From positions 397,375 to 461,374 of the forward strand of contig NZ_JAGGQQ010000004.1 of the NCBI RefSeq assembly GCF_018613195.1: a stretch of DNA of 64,000 bases, in the 5' to 3' direction. Positions 18,644 through 27,532 of the stretch are shown piece after piece. The notes below the pieces were generated by a model, which was given only the letters and a program-made list of their open reading frames with translations, was not told the origin of the DNA and did no database searches. The position numbers were made by a program, and so were the translations under genes. The number at the start of each line of letters is the position of its first letter. Within the stretch, counting starts at the first letter, position 1. The stretch is from Bacillus sp. ISL-45. Its GTDB lineage: Bacteria; Bacillota; Bacilli; Bacillales; Cytobacillaceae.

Positions 18644-19099
18644 TCATTCTTCCTTTTCCATTTCTTCGAGAACTCTGATCACACGTTTTTCAAGCATCTT
18701 TAAACCGCTTCCGCCAGCCTGAAAATGCCTTAACAAACCATTATGATCAAAAAGGTAGTAAGCTGGTACATATTGATTCTCAAACGCGTCCGTCAATATG
18801 TGGTCATGATCAATAAAAATGGGCTGGGACATGCTGTGTTCAGCTGCCACCTGTTTGATTTCTTTGATATTCATGTCTTTTTCTGACCGTGGCATATGGA
18901 CAGCCACCACATTCAGATTATCTTTATATTGATTGCGCAGTTCATTAACCGATGGCATTGCTACCTTGCATAGATGACAGCTGATTGACCAAAAGTGAAT
19001 CAGAGTCGGCTTTTCACCAACCAGCTGTTCTCTAGTAACCTCTCCATTGAGCCATTCAGCGGCCCCGTTTATTTCAGGCATAGGTTGACGCAATCTCAT
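18644..19099 (-). CDS. TlpA/ResA-like thiol-disulfide redoxin
   Basis: Thioredoxin-fold protein of 151 residues with the redox pair Cys41-His-Leu-Cys44 in FWSISCHLCK, and VPAYYLFD supplying the cis-Pro strand. The insert with VHMPRSEKD follows the AhpC/TSA-TlpA pattern. No signal peptide or membrane helix is present, so it seems cytoplasmic, unlike membrane-attached ResA. The ATG at 19099 is chosen because AAAGAGGTG lies 7 bases before it; upstream in-frame codons include a Cys-containing leader with no ribosome site. It is co-oriented with dapL, about 70 bp downstream of it. Partner proteins unknown. Confidence 0.88.
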   Translation of the reverse strand: MRLRQPMPEINGAAEWLNGEVTREQLVGEKPTLIHFWSISCHLCKVAMPSVNELRNQYKDNLNVVAVHMPRSEKDMNIKEIKQVAAEHSMSQPIFIDHDHILTDAFENQYVPAYYLFDHNGLLRHFQAGGSGLKMLEKRVIRVLEEMEKEE

Positions 19100-19167
19100 A
19101 TTGAACACCTCTTTTTTGGAATGGCAATTACACTGTATCACTAAGCCAGATTGAAAAGTTCATAGGT

Positions 19168-20292
19168 TTATTTGCTTTTATACTCAATATACTCAGTCAG
19201 CAGGTCAATTGCTGTCTTGATGGCGTCCTCATCGGGGTCAAGCCTGGCATGATGAAGTCCATGATCCGAATGAACACCGAGCCAGAACATGAAGCCAGGG
19301 ATCTCTTTAAGCATATATCCAAAATCTTCTCCAGTCATTGCTTCTTTACAAACAATTACGTTGATCTTCTCTTTATCCTCAGCAAAGGCGATAAAGTCAC
19401 GTGCTAATTCTCCATTATTATAAACTTGATGATACATGGCACCATAGTCTATTGAAGTCTTGCATTGATAGCCTATTTCGATACCTTTAACGAGTGCTTC
19501 AATCCTTTCCTTAACTCTCGCCATAGATTCTACAGAAAGTGTGCGGATTGTCCCTTCTAGCCTTGCTGTTTCAGCGATGATATTTTGAACCGTGCCTCCG
19601 GTTATTTTGCCGATTGTTACAACAGCACTGTCGAGTGGATCCACATTTCTAGAAACAACAGACTGAAGCTGGTTCACAAGAGCACAAGCGGCAACGACCA
19701 TATCATTAGTTTGGTGAGGATAAGCAGCATGCCCTCCCTTCCCCTCAAGGTCAATAAACAATTCAGAAGTATTGGCAAAAAGCAGACCTTCTCTAGTTGC
19801 AATCGTGCCAACCGGATATTCCGGAGCGATATGCAGGGCAATGATCATATCCGGCTTCCATTCCTGCATGATGTCCGTTTTAAGCATTGGCTCGGCACCA
19901 CCGGGACCTTCCTCTGCAGGCTGGAAAATGAACAGCAAATGATCATCAATAGGGTGAGCAAGGAAGTATGAAATCAATCCAAGGGCAATGGACATATGAA
20001 AATCATGACCGCATGCATGCATCTGCCCTTCATGAAGTGATTTGAATTCCAAGCCGGTTGCTTCTGTGATCGGAAGACCATCGATATCAGCTCTGTAGCC
20101 AATCGTCTTTTTTGGATTCATTCCTTTGATCCTGACAAAAATCCCTGTCTTCCATGTCTTTATTTCCAGGGTATCCTGAGGAAGGCTGCTTAGATAGTCA
20201 AGGAGATACGCCTGGGTTTTAAACTCCTTGAAACCCAGCTCAGGAATTTGATGCAAATCTCTTCTAATTTTAACGAAAGTAGTAAAATCCAT
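19168..20292 (-). CDS. dapL: N-acetyldiaminopimelate deacetylase
   Basis: M20-family metallopeptidase-like deacetylase of 374 residues (B. subtilis YkuR type). It removes acetate from N-acetyl-LL-diaminopimelate in the acetylase branch of lysine/meso-DAP synthesis. Seen: N-terminal [12 protein letters not shown], metal ligands in ACGHDFHM and [10 protein letters not shown], then [10 protein letters not shown] and the C-terminal TGEDFGYML. The next gene upstream is dapH, giving two consecutive pathway steps. The start at 20292 follows AAGGGGAGAG; an upstream in-frame extension would be encoded inside repeat R1 and is rejected. R1 copy c separates it from dapH, which may affect co-transcription. 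Confidence 0.94.
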   Translation of the reverse strand: MDFTTFVKIRRDLHQIPELGFKEFKTQAYLLDYLSSLPQDTLEIKTWKTGIFVRIKGMNPKKTIGYRADIDGLPITEATGLEFKSLHEGQMHACGHDFHMSIALGLISYFLAHPIDDHLLFIFQPAEEGPGGAEPMLKTDIMQEWKPDMIIALHIAPEYPVGTIATREGLLFANTSELFIDLEGKGGHAAYPHQTNDMVVAACALVNQLQSVVSRNVDPLDSAVVTIGKITGGTVQNIIAETARLEGTIRTLSVESMARVKERIEALVKGIEIGYQCKTSIDYGAMYHQVYNNGELARDFIAFAEDKEKINVIVCKEAMTGEDFGYMLKEIPGFMFWLGVHSDHGLHHARLDPDEDAIKTAIDLLTEYIEYKSK

Positions 20293-20317
20293 AGAGTTCT
20301 CTCCCCTTATTAAGAAA

Positions 20318-20606
20318 AGCGCAAGCGCCTTGGTCAGCCCCGACAAGCGCTGCCCGACAAGAACGGCACTTCCTGTGGCTGTCGGGTCTAGCACGTCCTG
20401 TGCCTCGGAGGGCCGACCATTGAAGTCGTTCTTTCACTTCATTGGGCGGACCGAAATCGAAAAGTATAGCCGACTGCCCAACTCCGACATGCGTTGGAGG
20501 GCCTGACAGTGAAGTCGCCCTTTGACTTCATTGGCAGGACCGAAACGTCTCGAGGAGTTAGGAGCCGCAGCTAGACAAGCGACTCGAGGGGCTAGGCGCT
20601 GGAGCT
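20318..20606 (+). repeat. Dispersed repeat R1, intermediate form, copy c, between dapH and dapL
   Basis: Starts AGCGCAAGCGCC and ends GGCGCTGGAGCT, with the outer 13 bases as imperfect inverted repeats. Internally it shares the GACAAGCGCTGCCCG, AAAGTATAGCCGACTGCC and GACTCGAG blocks with copies b and e but with a different middle. It occupies nearly the whole gap between dapH and dapL, its left end 25 bp upstream of the dapL start codon. Confidence 0.88.
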
Positions 20607-20644
20607 GGACAATTATCGAAGTAATATATTTCTCCTATCACGTA

Positions 20645-20677
20645 AAAGAAAGCGCGGACTACGATCCACGCTTTCAT
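20645..20677 (-). terminator. Intrinsic terminator after dapH
   Basis: On the minus strand GAAAGCGTGGA pairs with TCCGCGCTTTC, followed by a short T-run. It lies between dapH and repeat R1, so dapL may depend on read-through or its own promoter. Confidence 0.75.
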
Positions 20678-20685
20678 GCTTGCTA

Positions 20686-21396
20686 TTAAAGCTGGCGAAG
20701 CTCCTGCTTGATTTCAGTTTTTGATTTCGTTTTCTCGTCGATTTCCTTGATGACACGTGCTGGTGTTCCGGCTACAACTGTGTATGGAGGAACATCGTCG
20801 ATTACGATTGCGCCTGCAGCGACTACCGCACCCTTACCTACTGTGACACCCTCAAGAACAACAGCATTCGCTCCGATCACTACATCATCTTCAACAACAA
20901 CAGGCTTTGCTGATGGCGGCTCGATAACTCCAGCAAGTACAGACCCTGCACCAATGTGGCAGTTCTTGCCGACTGTTGCACGTCCTCCTAGTACTACGTT
21001 CATGTCGATCATCGTACCTTCACCTACAACAGCACCGATATTAATGGATGCACCCATCATAATAACAGCATTGTCGCCGATTTCAACCTGGTCCCTGATG
21101 ATTGCACCTGGCTCAATACGAGCCTTGATATTCTTCATGTCCAACAAAGGAATTGCCGAATTTCTTCGGTCATTTTCAATGACATAATCTTCAATTTTAG
21201 CCTGGTTTGCTTCGATTGCCGGATTGATTTCAGCCCACTCACCGAAAATAACGCCGGTGTTGCCTGTGATGAACGTCTGGGTATTGTCGCCAAAGTCGAT
21301 TCCTTCAAGGTCACCTTTAATATATACCTTTACCGGAGTAGCTTTTTTGCTATTTTGAATAAACGAAATAATTTCATTAGCATCCATCATTTTCAT
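20686..21396 (-). CDS. dapH: 2,3,4,5-tetrahydropyridine-2,6-dicarboxylate N-acetyltransferase
   Basis: Left-handed beta-helix acyltransferase of 236 residues. It acetylates tetrahydrodipicolinate with acetyl-CoA, committing it to the acetylase branch of DAP/lysine synthesis. An N-terminal alpha/beta domain ([13 protein letters not shown]) is followed by hexapeptide repeats ([46 protein letters not shown]) with the conserved PPSAKPV loop. The C terminus ends [11 protein letters not shown]. The ATG at 21396 follows GGAGG by 8 bases; a TTG five codons upstream overlaps it. Very close to B. subtilis YkuQ/DapH throughout. Confidence 0.96.
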   Translation of the reverse strand: MKMMDANEIISFIQNSKKATPVKVYIKGDLEGIDFGDNTQTFITGNTGVIFGEWAEINPAIEANQAKIEDYVIENDRRNSAIPLLDMKNIKARIEPGAIIRDQVEIGDNAVIMMGASINIGAVVGEGTMIDMNVVLGGRATVGKNCHIGAGSVLAGVIEPPSAKPVVVEDDVVIGANAVVLEGVTVGKGAVVAAGAIVIDDVPPYTVVAGTPARVIKEIDEKTKSKTEIKQELRQL

Positions 21397-21543
21397 ATAC
21401 TTTGCCTCCAAATTATGTATGTATTTGCCCCATTCCGCTAGCGTGCTGCTCTTTTATAGAATTAATCTGCTAAAGCAACAACACGGAAAACAGCCTATTC
21501 TAAAAATTACTTTAACAAACAAAAGTTTTTAAAACAAGAAAAA

Positions 21544-22437
21544 CTATTTATCTGTTTTCTTGGTCTCAACAATATGTTCTTTAATGATATCAATGAAGGC
21601 CTGGACTTGCTTCAATCGGAAGGCCGATTCATATCCCAGAAGCCAGGTGTCCCTTCCTAAAGGTTCATTGTTTTCATCGCGAAGCGGGACTTTAAAGATG
21701 TCCTTTTCCGCCCCATTCAGTGTTATTGCCGGAAGAATTGCGTAACCGATTCCGTTGAAGGTCATCTGTTTACATGTTTCAATCTGATCGACAATGATTG
21801 TTCTTTTTGGTGCTGTCTGGAATTGCCTTAACCACCAATCCTGTATTTCCTGGTAGTAATTCGAATCACTTTTAAATTGGATAAACGGCCGGTCTGTATC
21901 CAATACTTGTTCAGGACTTGTTATTTCCGTATCGACTAAATACAGACTGTCCTTAAATAAGTGGATCTTGACACCTTTCCAGTCCGGTGTACCCCTTATA
22001 ATCCCGATGTGCACCTGATCTTCGTATAGTGCCTTAGATATTTCACTGCTCCAGCCAGTCACAAGTGATATTTTTGCCTGAGGGTAGCGGTTTACGTATT
22101 TCTTCAAGACCTGTGGCAGCCAGTTTTGGCCAACGATAGATGCAACGGCTATTTTAAGGGTTCCATACACCTCTGAATTTAATGCATGAATGGATTCCCT
22201 TGCTTTTTCCTCCCTGGCAATGGTGTCGTTGACAAATTGGATGACGACCTCTCCCGCAGGCGTCAATGTCAGCCCTTTCTGGGAACGGAGAAATAGCTTG
22301 GTACCCCAATCTTTTTCGATCGATTGCAGTCTTTGGGACAAAGCGGGCTGTGATACAAATAATCTCTCCGCTGCCTTCCTCATATTCATTTCCTGAGCTA
22401 GTACAGACAACAGATGGAACTCCGAAATAGATGACAT
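21544..22437 (-). CDS. ccpC: LysR-family regulator CcpC
   Basis: Transcription factor of 297 residues with an N-terminal winged helix-turn-helix (MRKAAERLFVSQPALSQRLQSIE, residues about 17-39) and a LysR effector domain. In B. subtilis CcpC represses citrate synthase and aconitase genes (citZ, citB) and responds to citrate. Identity with that protein is evident over long stretches, including GTLKIAVASIVGQ, VHIGIIRG and the C-terminal GRDTWLLGYE. It sits next to dapH and darB, as ccpC (ykuM) does in B. subtilis. The ATG follows AAGAGGTCG. It is likely a monocistronic gene. Confidence 0.92.
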   Translation of the reverse strand: MSSISEFHLLSVLAQEMNMRKAAERLFVSQPALSQRLQSIEKDWGTKLFLRSQKGLTLTPAGEVVIQFVNDTIAREEKARESIHALNSEVYGTLKIAVASIVGQNWLPQVLKKYVNRYPQAKISLVTGWSSEISKALYEDQVHIGIIRGTPDWKGVKIHLFKDSLYLVDTEITSPEQVLDTDRPFIQFKSDSNYYQEIQDWWLRQFQTAPKRTIIVDQIETCKQMTFNGIGYAILPAITLNGAEKDIFKVPLRDENNEPLGRDTWLLGYESAFRLKQVQAFIDIIKEHIVETKKTDK

Positions 22438-22486
22438 AACTCGACCTCTTAATAAGTATTTCTTATATTATTAATTACATTATAAT

Positions 22487-22514
22487 AAAAAACTGCAGAA
22501 ATCTGCAGTTTTTC
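22487..22514. terminator. Hairpin terminator between the MFS gene and ccpC
   Basis: AAAAACTGCAGA and TCTGCAGTTTTT form a symmetrical hairpin with A/T tails on both sides. It most likely ends minus-strand transcription from the MFS exporter. Confidence 0.75.
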
Positions 22515-22559
22515 GTTTTAAAGCTATTGCTGGAACTCCCCTTTTATTATTTTTGACCA

Positions 22560-22637
22560 CTATGCAGGGGTGTTCCTTTTACTGATTTCATCACATTTCT
22601 TCTTTTTCGGGCATTGCAGGTGAACCTCTTCTAACAT
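22560..22637 (-). CDS. Possible 25-residue peptide downstream of the MFS exporter
   Basis: ATG five bases past the MFS stop codon, with GAGGAAG about 11 bases upstream inside the end of that gene, opens a 25-codon frame with a run of lysines and two cysteines (LQCPKKKKCDE). A terminator follows 45 bp later. It may be a coupled small gene or chance; no family recognised. Confidence 0.22.
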   Translation of the reverse strand: MLEEVHLQCPKKKKCDEISKRNTPA

Positions 22638-22642
22638 GTTAA

Positions 22643-24136
22643 TCAAACTTCCTCTTTTTTAGGCAGGAATAAGATGAACAGCAAACTGACAATAGCAAAA
22701 ATGAATACGACAATGTATACCGAATGAAGGGCGTTTGTCAGCGCATCCTGCAGGAGTGCTTTTAAGTCTGCCGGAAGCTTCATCCTCTCTGATTCATTGA
22801 GCAGGACATTCGCTGCATCTATCGAGAGATCCTGACTTGCTGCTCCATTGCTTTTCATGTAGCTCAAGATACTGCTGTTCAGAACTCCTCCGAGCAAGGC
22901 AGCTCCCACTGTATTGCCCAGGTTCCTCATGAACATATTGGCTGCTGTCGCGATCCCTCTTTGCTGCCAGGCAACAGTACTTTGGATGGATACAATGAAT
23001 GCGGTACTGGTCAGCCCCATACCCACTCCGACGAAAAACGACCCAGCTGCTGCCCATAGAGGTCCAGCTTCAGGCGTCAGGGTAACAAACAGGATACTGC
23101 CGAGTATCAATGCGGCACCGCCAAATAAAGAAGTCTTGCGATAGCCGATACTCAATAGCAGGCGACCGCTGAGAGCCGAAGCAATCGGCCAACCTATTGA
23201 CATGGCCGTCAGCGTAAAACCTGCAACAATCGGAGATTTTTCCATGACTCCCTGTACAAATGCAGGCAAAAAGCTGGAAATGCCAATAAGCATGACACCG
23301 GTTGTCAGAGAAGTCATATTGGCAATGAATATCGACCGTTCCCGCCAAATATTAAATGGCATCATCGGCTCTTCTGCCCTTCTCTCTTGAATTATAAAGA
23401 GAATCAAGGTCAGTACGCTCAAGCTGATCAGGCCGATTGTTTTTGGAGACGTCCATGCCCAATTCGCACCCGCTTCGACCAGGATAATCATTAGTGAGCT
23501 AATTGCCACAGTAAGAAAAACCGCACCAGGATAATCGATCTTATGCTTCTTTTTCTCAATATCTTCATGAAGGTAAAGCCAGAGTCCCGCTATAGCCAGG
23601 ATTCCGAGCGGAACATTGATCCAGAAAACATATCTCCAGCTTGCATATTCCACCAGCAAGCCTCCAAGCGCCGGTCCCGATACAGCTGAAATGCCCCATA
23701 CACTGGAGAGATAACCCTGTATCTTCGCCCTTTCTGCCCTGGAATAGATATCCCCAACAATGGTGGTGGCAATCGGCATGACTGCACCAGCCCCAAACCC
23801 CTGAATGAACCGGTATAGAATCAGCATTTCCATCGTTTCAGCCGTCCCGGATAAAATCGAACCAATCAAGAAGATGATAATACCAAATGTTAAAATTGGC
23901 TTCCTGCCAAATAAATCCGATAATTTGCCGTAGATAAGAACAGTAACAGCATTCATCAGCAAATAAGCAGAGAAAACCCAGCTATATAATGCAAAACCGC
24001 CCAGATCACCGACGATTGCGGGCATAGCTGTAGACACAATCGTTCCTTCAACAGCTCCCATGAACATGGCAAGCATGACTGTTGCCAGCACAAAAGAGCG
24101 TTTTGTTTCTTTCCTTTTTTGTTCAGCCTGTCCCAT
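22643..24136 (-). CDS. MFS multidrug exporter of the DHA2 (14-helix) family
   Basis: Membrane transporter of about 497 residues, drug:H+ antiporter type. Motif D1 is seen as GAVEGTIVSTAMPAI in the first helix, motif A as GKLSDLFGRKP after the second, and a motif C-like GPALGGLLVEYASWRYVFWINVPLG marks exporters. The length and two extra central helices indicate the 14-TM DHA2 class (LmrB, EmrB and Mdr relatives). The start at 24136 follows AGAGGTG by 6 bases; a longer frame has no ribosome site. R1 copy d begins 20 bp upstream of the start codon, so its promoter must lie in or beyond that repeat. Substrate unknown. Confidence 0.92.
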   Translation of the reverse strand: MGQAEQKRKETKRSFVLATVMLAMFMGAVEGTIVSTAMPAIVGDLGGFALYSWVFSAYLLMNAVTVLIYGKLSDLFGRKPILTFGIIIFLIGSILSGTAETMEMLILYRFIQGFGAGAVMPIATTIVGDIYSRAERAKIQGYLSSVWGISAVSGPALGGLLVEYASWRYVFWINVPLGILAIAGLWLYLHEDIEKKKHKIDYPGAVFLTVAISSLMIILVEAGANWAWTSPKTIGLISLSVLTLILFIIQERRAEEPMMPFNIWRERSIFIANMTSLTTGVMLIGISSFLPAFVQGVMEKSPIVAGFTLTAMSIGWPIASALSGRLLLSIGYRKTSLFGGAALILGSILFVTLTPEAGPLWAAAGSFFVGVGMGLTSTAFIVSIQSTVAWQQRGIATAANMFMRNLGNTVGAALLGGVLNSSILSYMKSNGAASQDLSIDAANVLLNESERMKLPADLKALLQDALTNALHSVYIVVFIFAIVSLLFILFLPKKEEV

Positions 24137-24156
24137 ATACACACCTCTAAAAGAAA

Positions 24157-24272
24157 AGCGCAAGCGCCTTGCTCAGCCCCGACAAGCGACTCGAGCTGCT
24201 CAAAGCTGACGCTTATCGCAAGATACTCCAGGATGCCCTCTCAGGGATGAAAACTGGCTAGGCGCTGGAGCT
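24157..24272 (+). repeat. Dispersed repeat R1, short form, copy d
   Basis: AGCGCAAGCGCCT at the left and AGGCGCTGGAGCT at the right form 13-base terminal inverted repeats with two mismatches. At 116 bp it is nearly the same length as copy a and lacks the central block of copies b and e. It lies directly upstream of the MFS gene's ribosome site. Confidence 0.88.
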
Positions 24273-24315
24273 AGACACTAATCAGAGTAATAAAGTTTAT
24301 TCTTTCTTATACAGT

Positions 24316-24347
24316 AAAAAATTCAGCCCCCGAATCCGGGAGCTGCC
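24316..24347 (-). terminator. Intrinsic terminator after darB
   Basis: On the minus strand CAGCTCCCG pairs with CGGGGGCTG and is followed by AATTTTTT, 8 bases past the stop codon. Confidence 0.85.
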
Positions 24348-24355
24348 TTATGATA

Positions 24356-24802
24356 TTATTTCTTATTATACCTTTTTACTTGTTTGCTCAATTTCAGCAG
24401 GACAGTCCGCCTTGTCAGAATACCCTCAAATATACCAGAGTCATCTTCTATACAGAGGAAGGGGTGATCAACAAGAAGGTCCAGTGAGGATTTAAGCGTT
24501 GAGTGGATGTTGATTCTTGGTATTTTTGTATTCATGGCTTCTTCTACTCGCTTCCTCTCAAGCTGCTCAAACTCGATTCTTTGGAGGCCGAGAATTGAAT
24601 CCATTATGATAGGTGTACTGATTAAACCCATTAGACGATAATGAGGATCAAGAACAGGAATCGCAGTATACCCGCTCTTCGTTAAAACAAGCAGTGCGTG
24701 CTCCAGACTATTGCCAACTTGAACATGGGCTACGCGTTCAGAAGGAATCATCAGGTCTTTAATTGACACTTCCAAAAACTCACCGCTGTAAAGACTAATC
24801 AT
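24356..24802 (-). CDS. darB: CBS-domain c-di-AMP receptor DarB (CbpB, YkuL)
   Basis: Cytoplasmic protein of 148 residues built of two CBS motifs (about 14-70 and 85-140). In B. subtilis the homologue binds cyclic di-AMP and, when free, stimulates the (p)ppGpp synthetase Rel and pyruvate carboxylase, linking potassium/c-di-AMP state to stringent response and anaplerosis. Diagnostic similarity: VAHVQVGNSLEHALLVLTK, then GYTAIPVLDPHYRLMGLI and RIEFEQLERKRVEE. The neighbours ccpC and ykuJ match B. subtilis order (ykuJ, ykuL, ykuM). It has its own ribosome site (GGGAG) and terminator. Confidence 0.92.
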   Translation of the reverse strand: MISLYSGEFLEVSIKDLMIPSERVAHVQVGNSLEHALLVLTKSGYTAIPVLDPHYRLMGLISTPIIMDSILGLQRIEFEQLERKRVEEAMNTKIPRINIHSTLKSSLDLLVDHPFLCIEDDSGIFEGILTRRTVLLKLSKQVKRYNKK

Positions 24803-24913
24803 GGCGAAAACTCCCTAAAATGGATTTCTTTCCATTACATTTTACCACATTATAAATGAGGGTGCTTTTATTTAGTTTACTCCCGGAAAACGAGATATTA
24901 AGCAAAATTCAAA

Positions 24914-24938
24914 CAAAAAAGGACCACAGAAGGGTCCC
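24914..24938 (-). terminator. Intrinsic terminator after ykuJ
   Basis: On the minus strand GGGACC pairs with GGTCC around CTTCTGT, followed by TTTTTTG. Confidence 0.8.
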
Positions 24939-24952
24939 ATTGTTATTGATGA

Positions 24953-25189
24953 TTACTGAATAAGATCAAAGATCTCAATTGTAATCATATCAATGTTGTC
25001 GAATTGATATTTCTTAGGCTTTTCCTTGTCATTGTATATTTCCAATTCGTATGTTTCAGTTTTTGGATGGTATGTAACCTGGCATTTACGCTCACCATTC
25101 ACTTCAAAAAAGCGTTGAGCAGGCTCTCCTCCATTGGACTGCTCTTGCAGATTCTTTAAACGAGTGATTATTCCCTGAAGCTGTGACAT
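24953..25189 (-). CDS. ykuJ: YkuJ-family small protein
   Basis: Small cytoplasmic protein of 78 residues matching B. subtilis YkuJ: MSQLQGIITRLKNLQE at the start, then RFFEVNGERKC, and at the end YQFDNIDMITIEIFDLIQ. An N-terminal helix is followed by an antiparallel sheet. A structure is known for the family but no function. It lies between darB and a divergent metallo-hydrolase gene; GAAAGGAGAG precedes the ATG, and a terminator follows. Confidence 0.92.
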   Translation of the reverse strand: MSQLQGIITRLKNLQEQSNGGEPAQRFFEVNGERKCQVTYHPKTETYELEIYNDKEKPKKYQFDNIDMITIEIFDLIQ

Positions 25190-25374
25190 TATGCTCCCTC
25201 TCCTTTCAAAACAAAAACCAATAACTTATAAATAGATTTTGCAATTGGCCTATTTATATCCATGTAAAATGATTTCAGAATTTTCTATACACAATTCTTT
25301 ACATGTCAATATTAACAGAATAAAATAATGTCAGAAGATGTACAAGTAAAAGCTTTGAGAAAAGGAGTGATTTT

Positions 25375-26337
25375 TTGAAAAAACCAGTGCAGCTATCTGA
25401 AAATGTCTTTCTGATCGATGATTTTGATTTAAGTATGCCTGAACGGACAGGTACATACGTATTAACAGAAGATAAGGTCACGCTCATCGAAACATCCGCT
25501 AGCCCGTCCATTCCCTATATCCTTGAAGGCTTACAAACACTAGGAGTATCCCCTGGAGATATTTCATACATAATCGTGACACATATACACCTTGATCATG
25601 CTGGCGGAGCGGGGCTAATGTTACAGCACTGCCCGAATGCGAAAGTAATTGTACATCCCAAGGGTGCCAGGCATCTTGCTGATCCTTCAAGATTGATCAT
25701 GGGTGCAAAAGCCGTATATGGCGACAAATTTTCACAACTTTTTGACCCAATCGTTGAAATACCGGAGGATCGCCTGATGATTAAAGGTGAAGGCGATACA
25801 GTAAAAATAAGCGATAAGCTTACACTGAAGTTTTTAGATACTCCTGGCCATGCCAACCACCATTTCAGTATCTATCATCCGCTCACAAACGGAATTTTCT
25901 CTGGTGACACTGCCGGTATTTTTTATCCGCAGCTTGACCGCGAAGGAATCGAGTTCTACCTGCCTACAACTTCACCTAACCAGTTTGATCCTGAAAAGAT
26001 GGTCCAATCCATCAGCCGTTATAAGGACCTCAAAATAGAGCGAATTTATTTTGGACATTATGGCATGTCTGAAAATCCGGCTGAAGCTTTCAGGCAAGTG
26101 GAGAGTTGGCTTAAAGTTTTCATTGAAGAGGCAAAACATTCTGTATTGGAAGAAAAACATCCAGAAAAGCAAGTTGAGCAGATTACACAGAAACTTTATG
26201 ATAAAATTAAAACTCACTTGACCCAGCGAGGGCTGACAGACAACCATCCAATATATGAACTGCTGTATCTGGATGTGAATGTCAGTGCCATGGGGCTGGT
26301 CCATTATTTGAACAAAACTACCGGGGGAACTAAATAA
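25375..26337 (+). CDS. Metallo-beta-lactamase fold hydrolase
   Basis: Protein of 320 residues with the MBL zinc signature HIHLDHAGG (His70, His72, Asp74, His75), a later GHANHH for the next zinc His, and SGDTAG with the bridging Asp. The C-terminal third is helical and extends beyond the core. It is related to the generic MBL-fold hydrolases annotated near glyoxalase II; the substrate cannot be told from sequence. The start is TTG with AAAGGAG upstream. The glutaredoxin-like gene follows 1 bp after the stop, so the two form an operon, hinting at thiol chemistry. Confidence 0.88.
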   Translation: MKKPVQLSENVFLIDDFDLSMPERTGTYVLTEDKVTLIETSASPSIPYILEGLQTLGVSPGDISYIIVTHIHLDHAGGAGLMLQHCPNAKVIVHPKGARHLADPSRLIMGAKAVYGDKFSQLFDPIVEIPEDRLMIKGEGDTVKISDKLTLKFLDTPGHANHHFSIYHPLTNGIFSGDTAGIFYPQLDREGIEFYLPTTSPNQFDPEKMVQSISRYKDLKIERIYFGHYGMSENPAEAFRQVESWLKVFIEEAKHSVLEEKHPEKQVEQITQKLYDKIKTHLTQRGLTDNHPIYELLYLDVNVSAMGLVHYLNKTTGGTK

Positions 26338-26338
26338 A

Positions 26339-26578
26339 ATGAATGAGATCATTATATACACCCAGAACGACTGCCCTCCTTGCCAAATCATTAAGATGTT
26401 CCTGAGTGAATTCGGCTTCTCGTATACAGAGAAAAATATCTCCCTGAATGACCAGAGCAAGCTTGAACTGACGGAGATTTACAATTCCTATTCCACGCCA
26501 ACCATCGTGATTGGAGAAGAAATCATCACAGGCTTTGATCTTGAAAAGTTGAAGCGAGTTTTGGATATCAACGAGTAG
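26339..26578 (+). CDS. Glutaredoxin-like protein (CPPC motif)
   Basis: Thioredoxin-fold protein of 79 residues with an N-terminal Cys12-Pro-Pro-Cys15 active site in IYTQNDCPPCQ, and STPTIVIGEEIITGFD giving the cis-Pro (TP) strand and the GF segment of glutaredoxin/NrdH types. It probably acts as a cytoplasmic disulfide reductant, in a bacillithiol-using organism possibly a bacilliredoxin-like or NrdH-like role. The start codon is 1 bp after the upstream stop. A bidirectional terminator follows and is shared with the convergent gene. Confidence 0.9.
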   Translation: MNEIIIYTQNDCPPCQIIKMFLSEFGFSYTEKNISLNDQSKLELTEIYNSYSTPTIVIGEEIITGFDLEKLKRVLDINE

Positions 26579-26606
26579 CGTTGAGTTTAACAGAAAGATA
26601 AAAATA

Positions 26607-26636
26607 AAGCGTGAAATCTGATCAGATTTCACGCTT
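26607..26636. terminator. Bidirectional terminator between convergent genes
   Basis: AAGCGTGAAATCTGATCAGATTTCACGCTT is a perfect palindrome lying between two stop codons; the tail is better on the minus strand (AAAATAAAG read in reverse). Confidence 0.85.
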
Positions 26637-26642
26637 CGTTCT

Positions 26643-27314
26643 TTATAATAACCCGAAAAACAATGTCCTGTTTTCATTCCTGAAAATGACTCCCAACTCC
26701 ATGAACGTCTTCAGCGTGGAGAAATTCGGTCCAAACACAGTTTCTCTGATCATTTCCTTGTTCTCAGTTTCAGGCTTTGAAGCTTGTTGCTGCTCCTTCG
26801 CTTTTTCCGGATAGGCTTTATTGATTACTTCCTGGGGAACTTCATTATATAAATATTGAGCTACCTTCCAGTCACCATCCTCAATAACCAGTTTCAATCC
26901 TTCATAATGGTCTTCATAGCCTACTGGTCCTTCAGTATTCCCAGGAAAAAACTCGACGACATAAATTTCATTCTTCATTTCAACCACTTTCGTCTTTTCT
27001 GAAAAAGCGTAAAACGGAATGTAATATGGGGCGAAATCTGTTCCATAAGTCTGGTATTCATTTTCCTGTCCAACTACATTCTCATCAATAAAACGAGACT
27101 TATAGTCTTCTGTAAAATAAGGATCCAATACAGCTTCAATTTCTTCCATCGTCCTGGCCTTTTCACTTAAGGAAACCTGTGAATCAAAAGCCTTTCCGAG
27201 GAATGCAAAAACGTCTTCCCTGCCATCCAAATCTGAGTCAGCAAACGCATTGGCCGGTACCAAAAATAATAAAGATGATATAAACAAAAATAATAGCTTT
27301 GACCGCTTGTCCAT
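26643..27314 (-). CDS. Secreted protein, possibly DUF3993
   Basis: Exported protein of 223 residues. The signal peptide has a KRSK start, a hydrophobic core and AFADS, suggesting cleavage after AFA. The mature region holds alternating helices and strands (FAFLGKAFDSQVSLSEKART, then PYFTEDYKSRFIDEN and WKVAQYLYNEVPQE), consistent with an NTF2/DUF3993-like fold; I am not certain of the family. A Lys/Glu/Gln linker leads to a short hydrophobic C-terminal tail. GGAGGAGGGG precedes the ATG. Function unknown. Confidence 0.7.
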   Translation of the reverse strand: MDKRSKLLFLFISSLLFLVPANAFADSDLDGREDVFAFLGKAFDSQVSLSEKARTMEEIEAVLDPYFTEDYKSRFIDENVVGQENEYQTYGTDFAPYYIPFYAFSEKTKVVEMKNEIYVVEFFPGNTEGPVGYEDHYEGLKLVIEDGDWKVAQYLYNEVPQEVINKAYPEKAKEQQQASKPETENKEMIRETVFGPNFSTLKTFMELGVIFRNENRTLFFGLL

Positions 27315-27502
27315 TTTTTCCCCTCCTCCATGATGACTAGTAAATACAATTTTACCAACATTTACACGGTATGATTATGAAATTCATTCGTAAAATAACC
27401 ACAGCATCTGACACGATACCTGTTTTACAATATCAATTTACCCTTAACTGACTCGAACTAACGCAAATGTTAAAAAATTTGTAGTATGATCAGGAGCTTT
27501 TC

Positions 27503-27532
27503 AAAAAAAAAATAACCCCCGTTTTGGAGGTT
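27503..27532 (-). terminator. Intrinsic terminator overlapping the stop of the gene at 27531
   Basis: On the minus strand AACCTCC pairs with GGGGGTT around AAAACG, then a run of T. The hairpin begins at the stop codon itself. Confidence 0.8.

Noticed and set aside
18148-18678. Open frame of 176 codons through tandem array 2
   Set aside because: The repeat period is not a multiple of three, the encoded peptide changes from unit to unit, there is no ribosome site at the ATG, and the end overlaps a real gene on the other strand.
20293-20394. N-terminal extension of dapL by 34 residues
   Set aside because: The extension would be encoded inside repeat R1 copy c. The ATG at 20292 has its own GGGGAGAG site and gives the normal family start.
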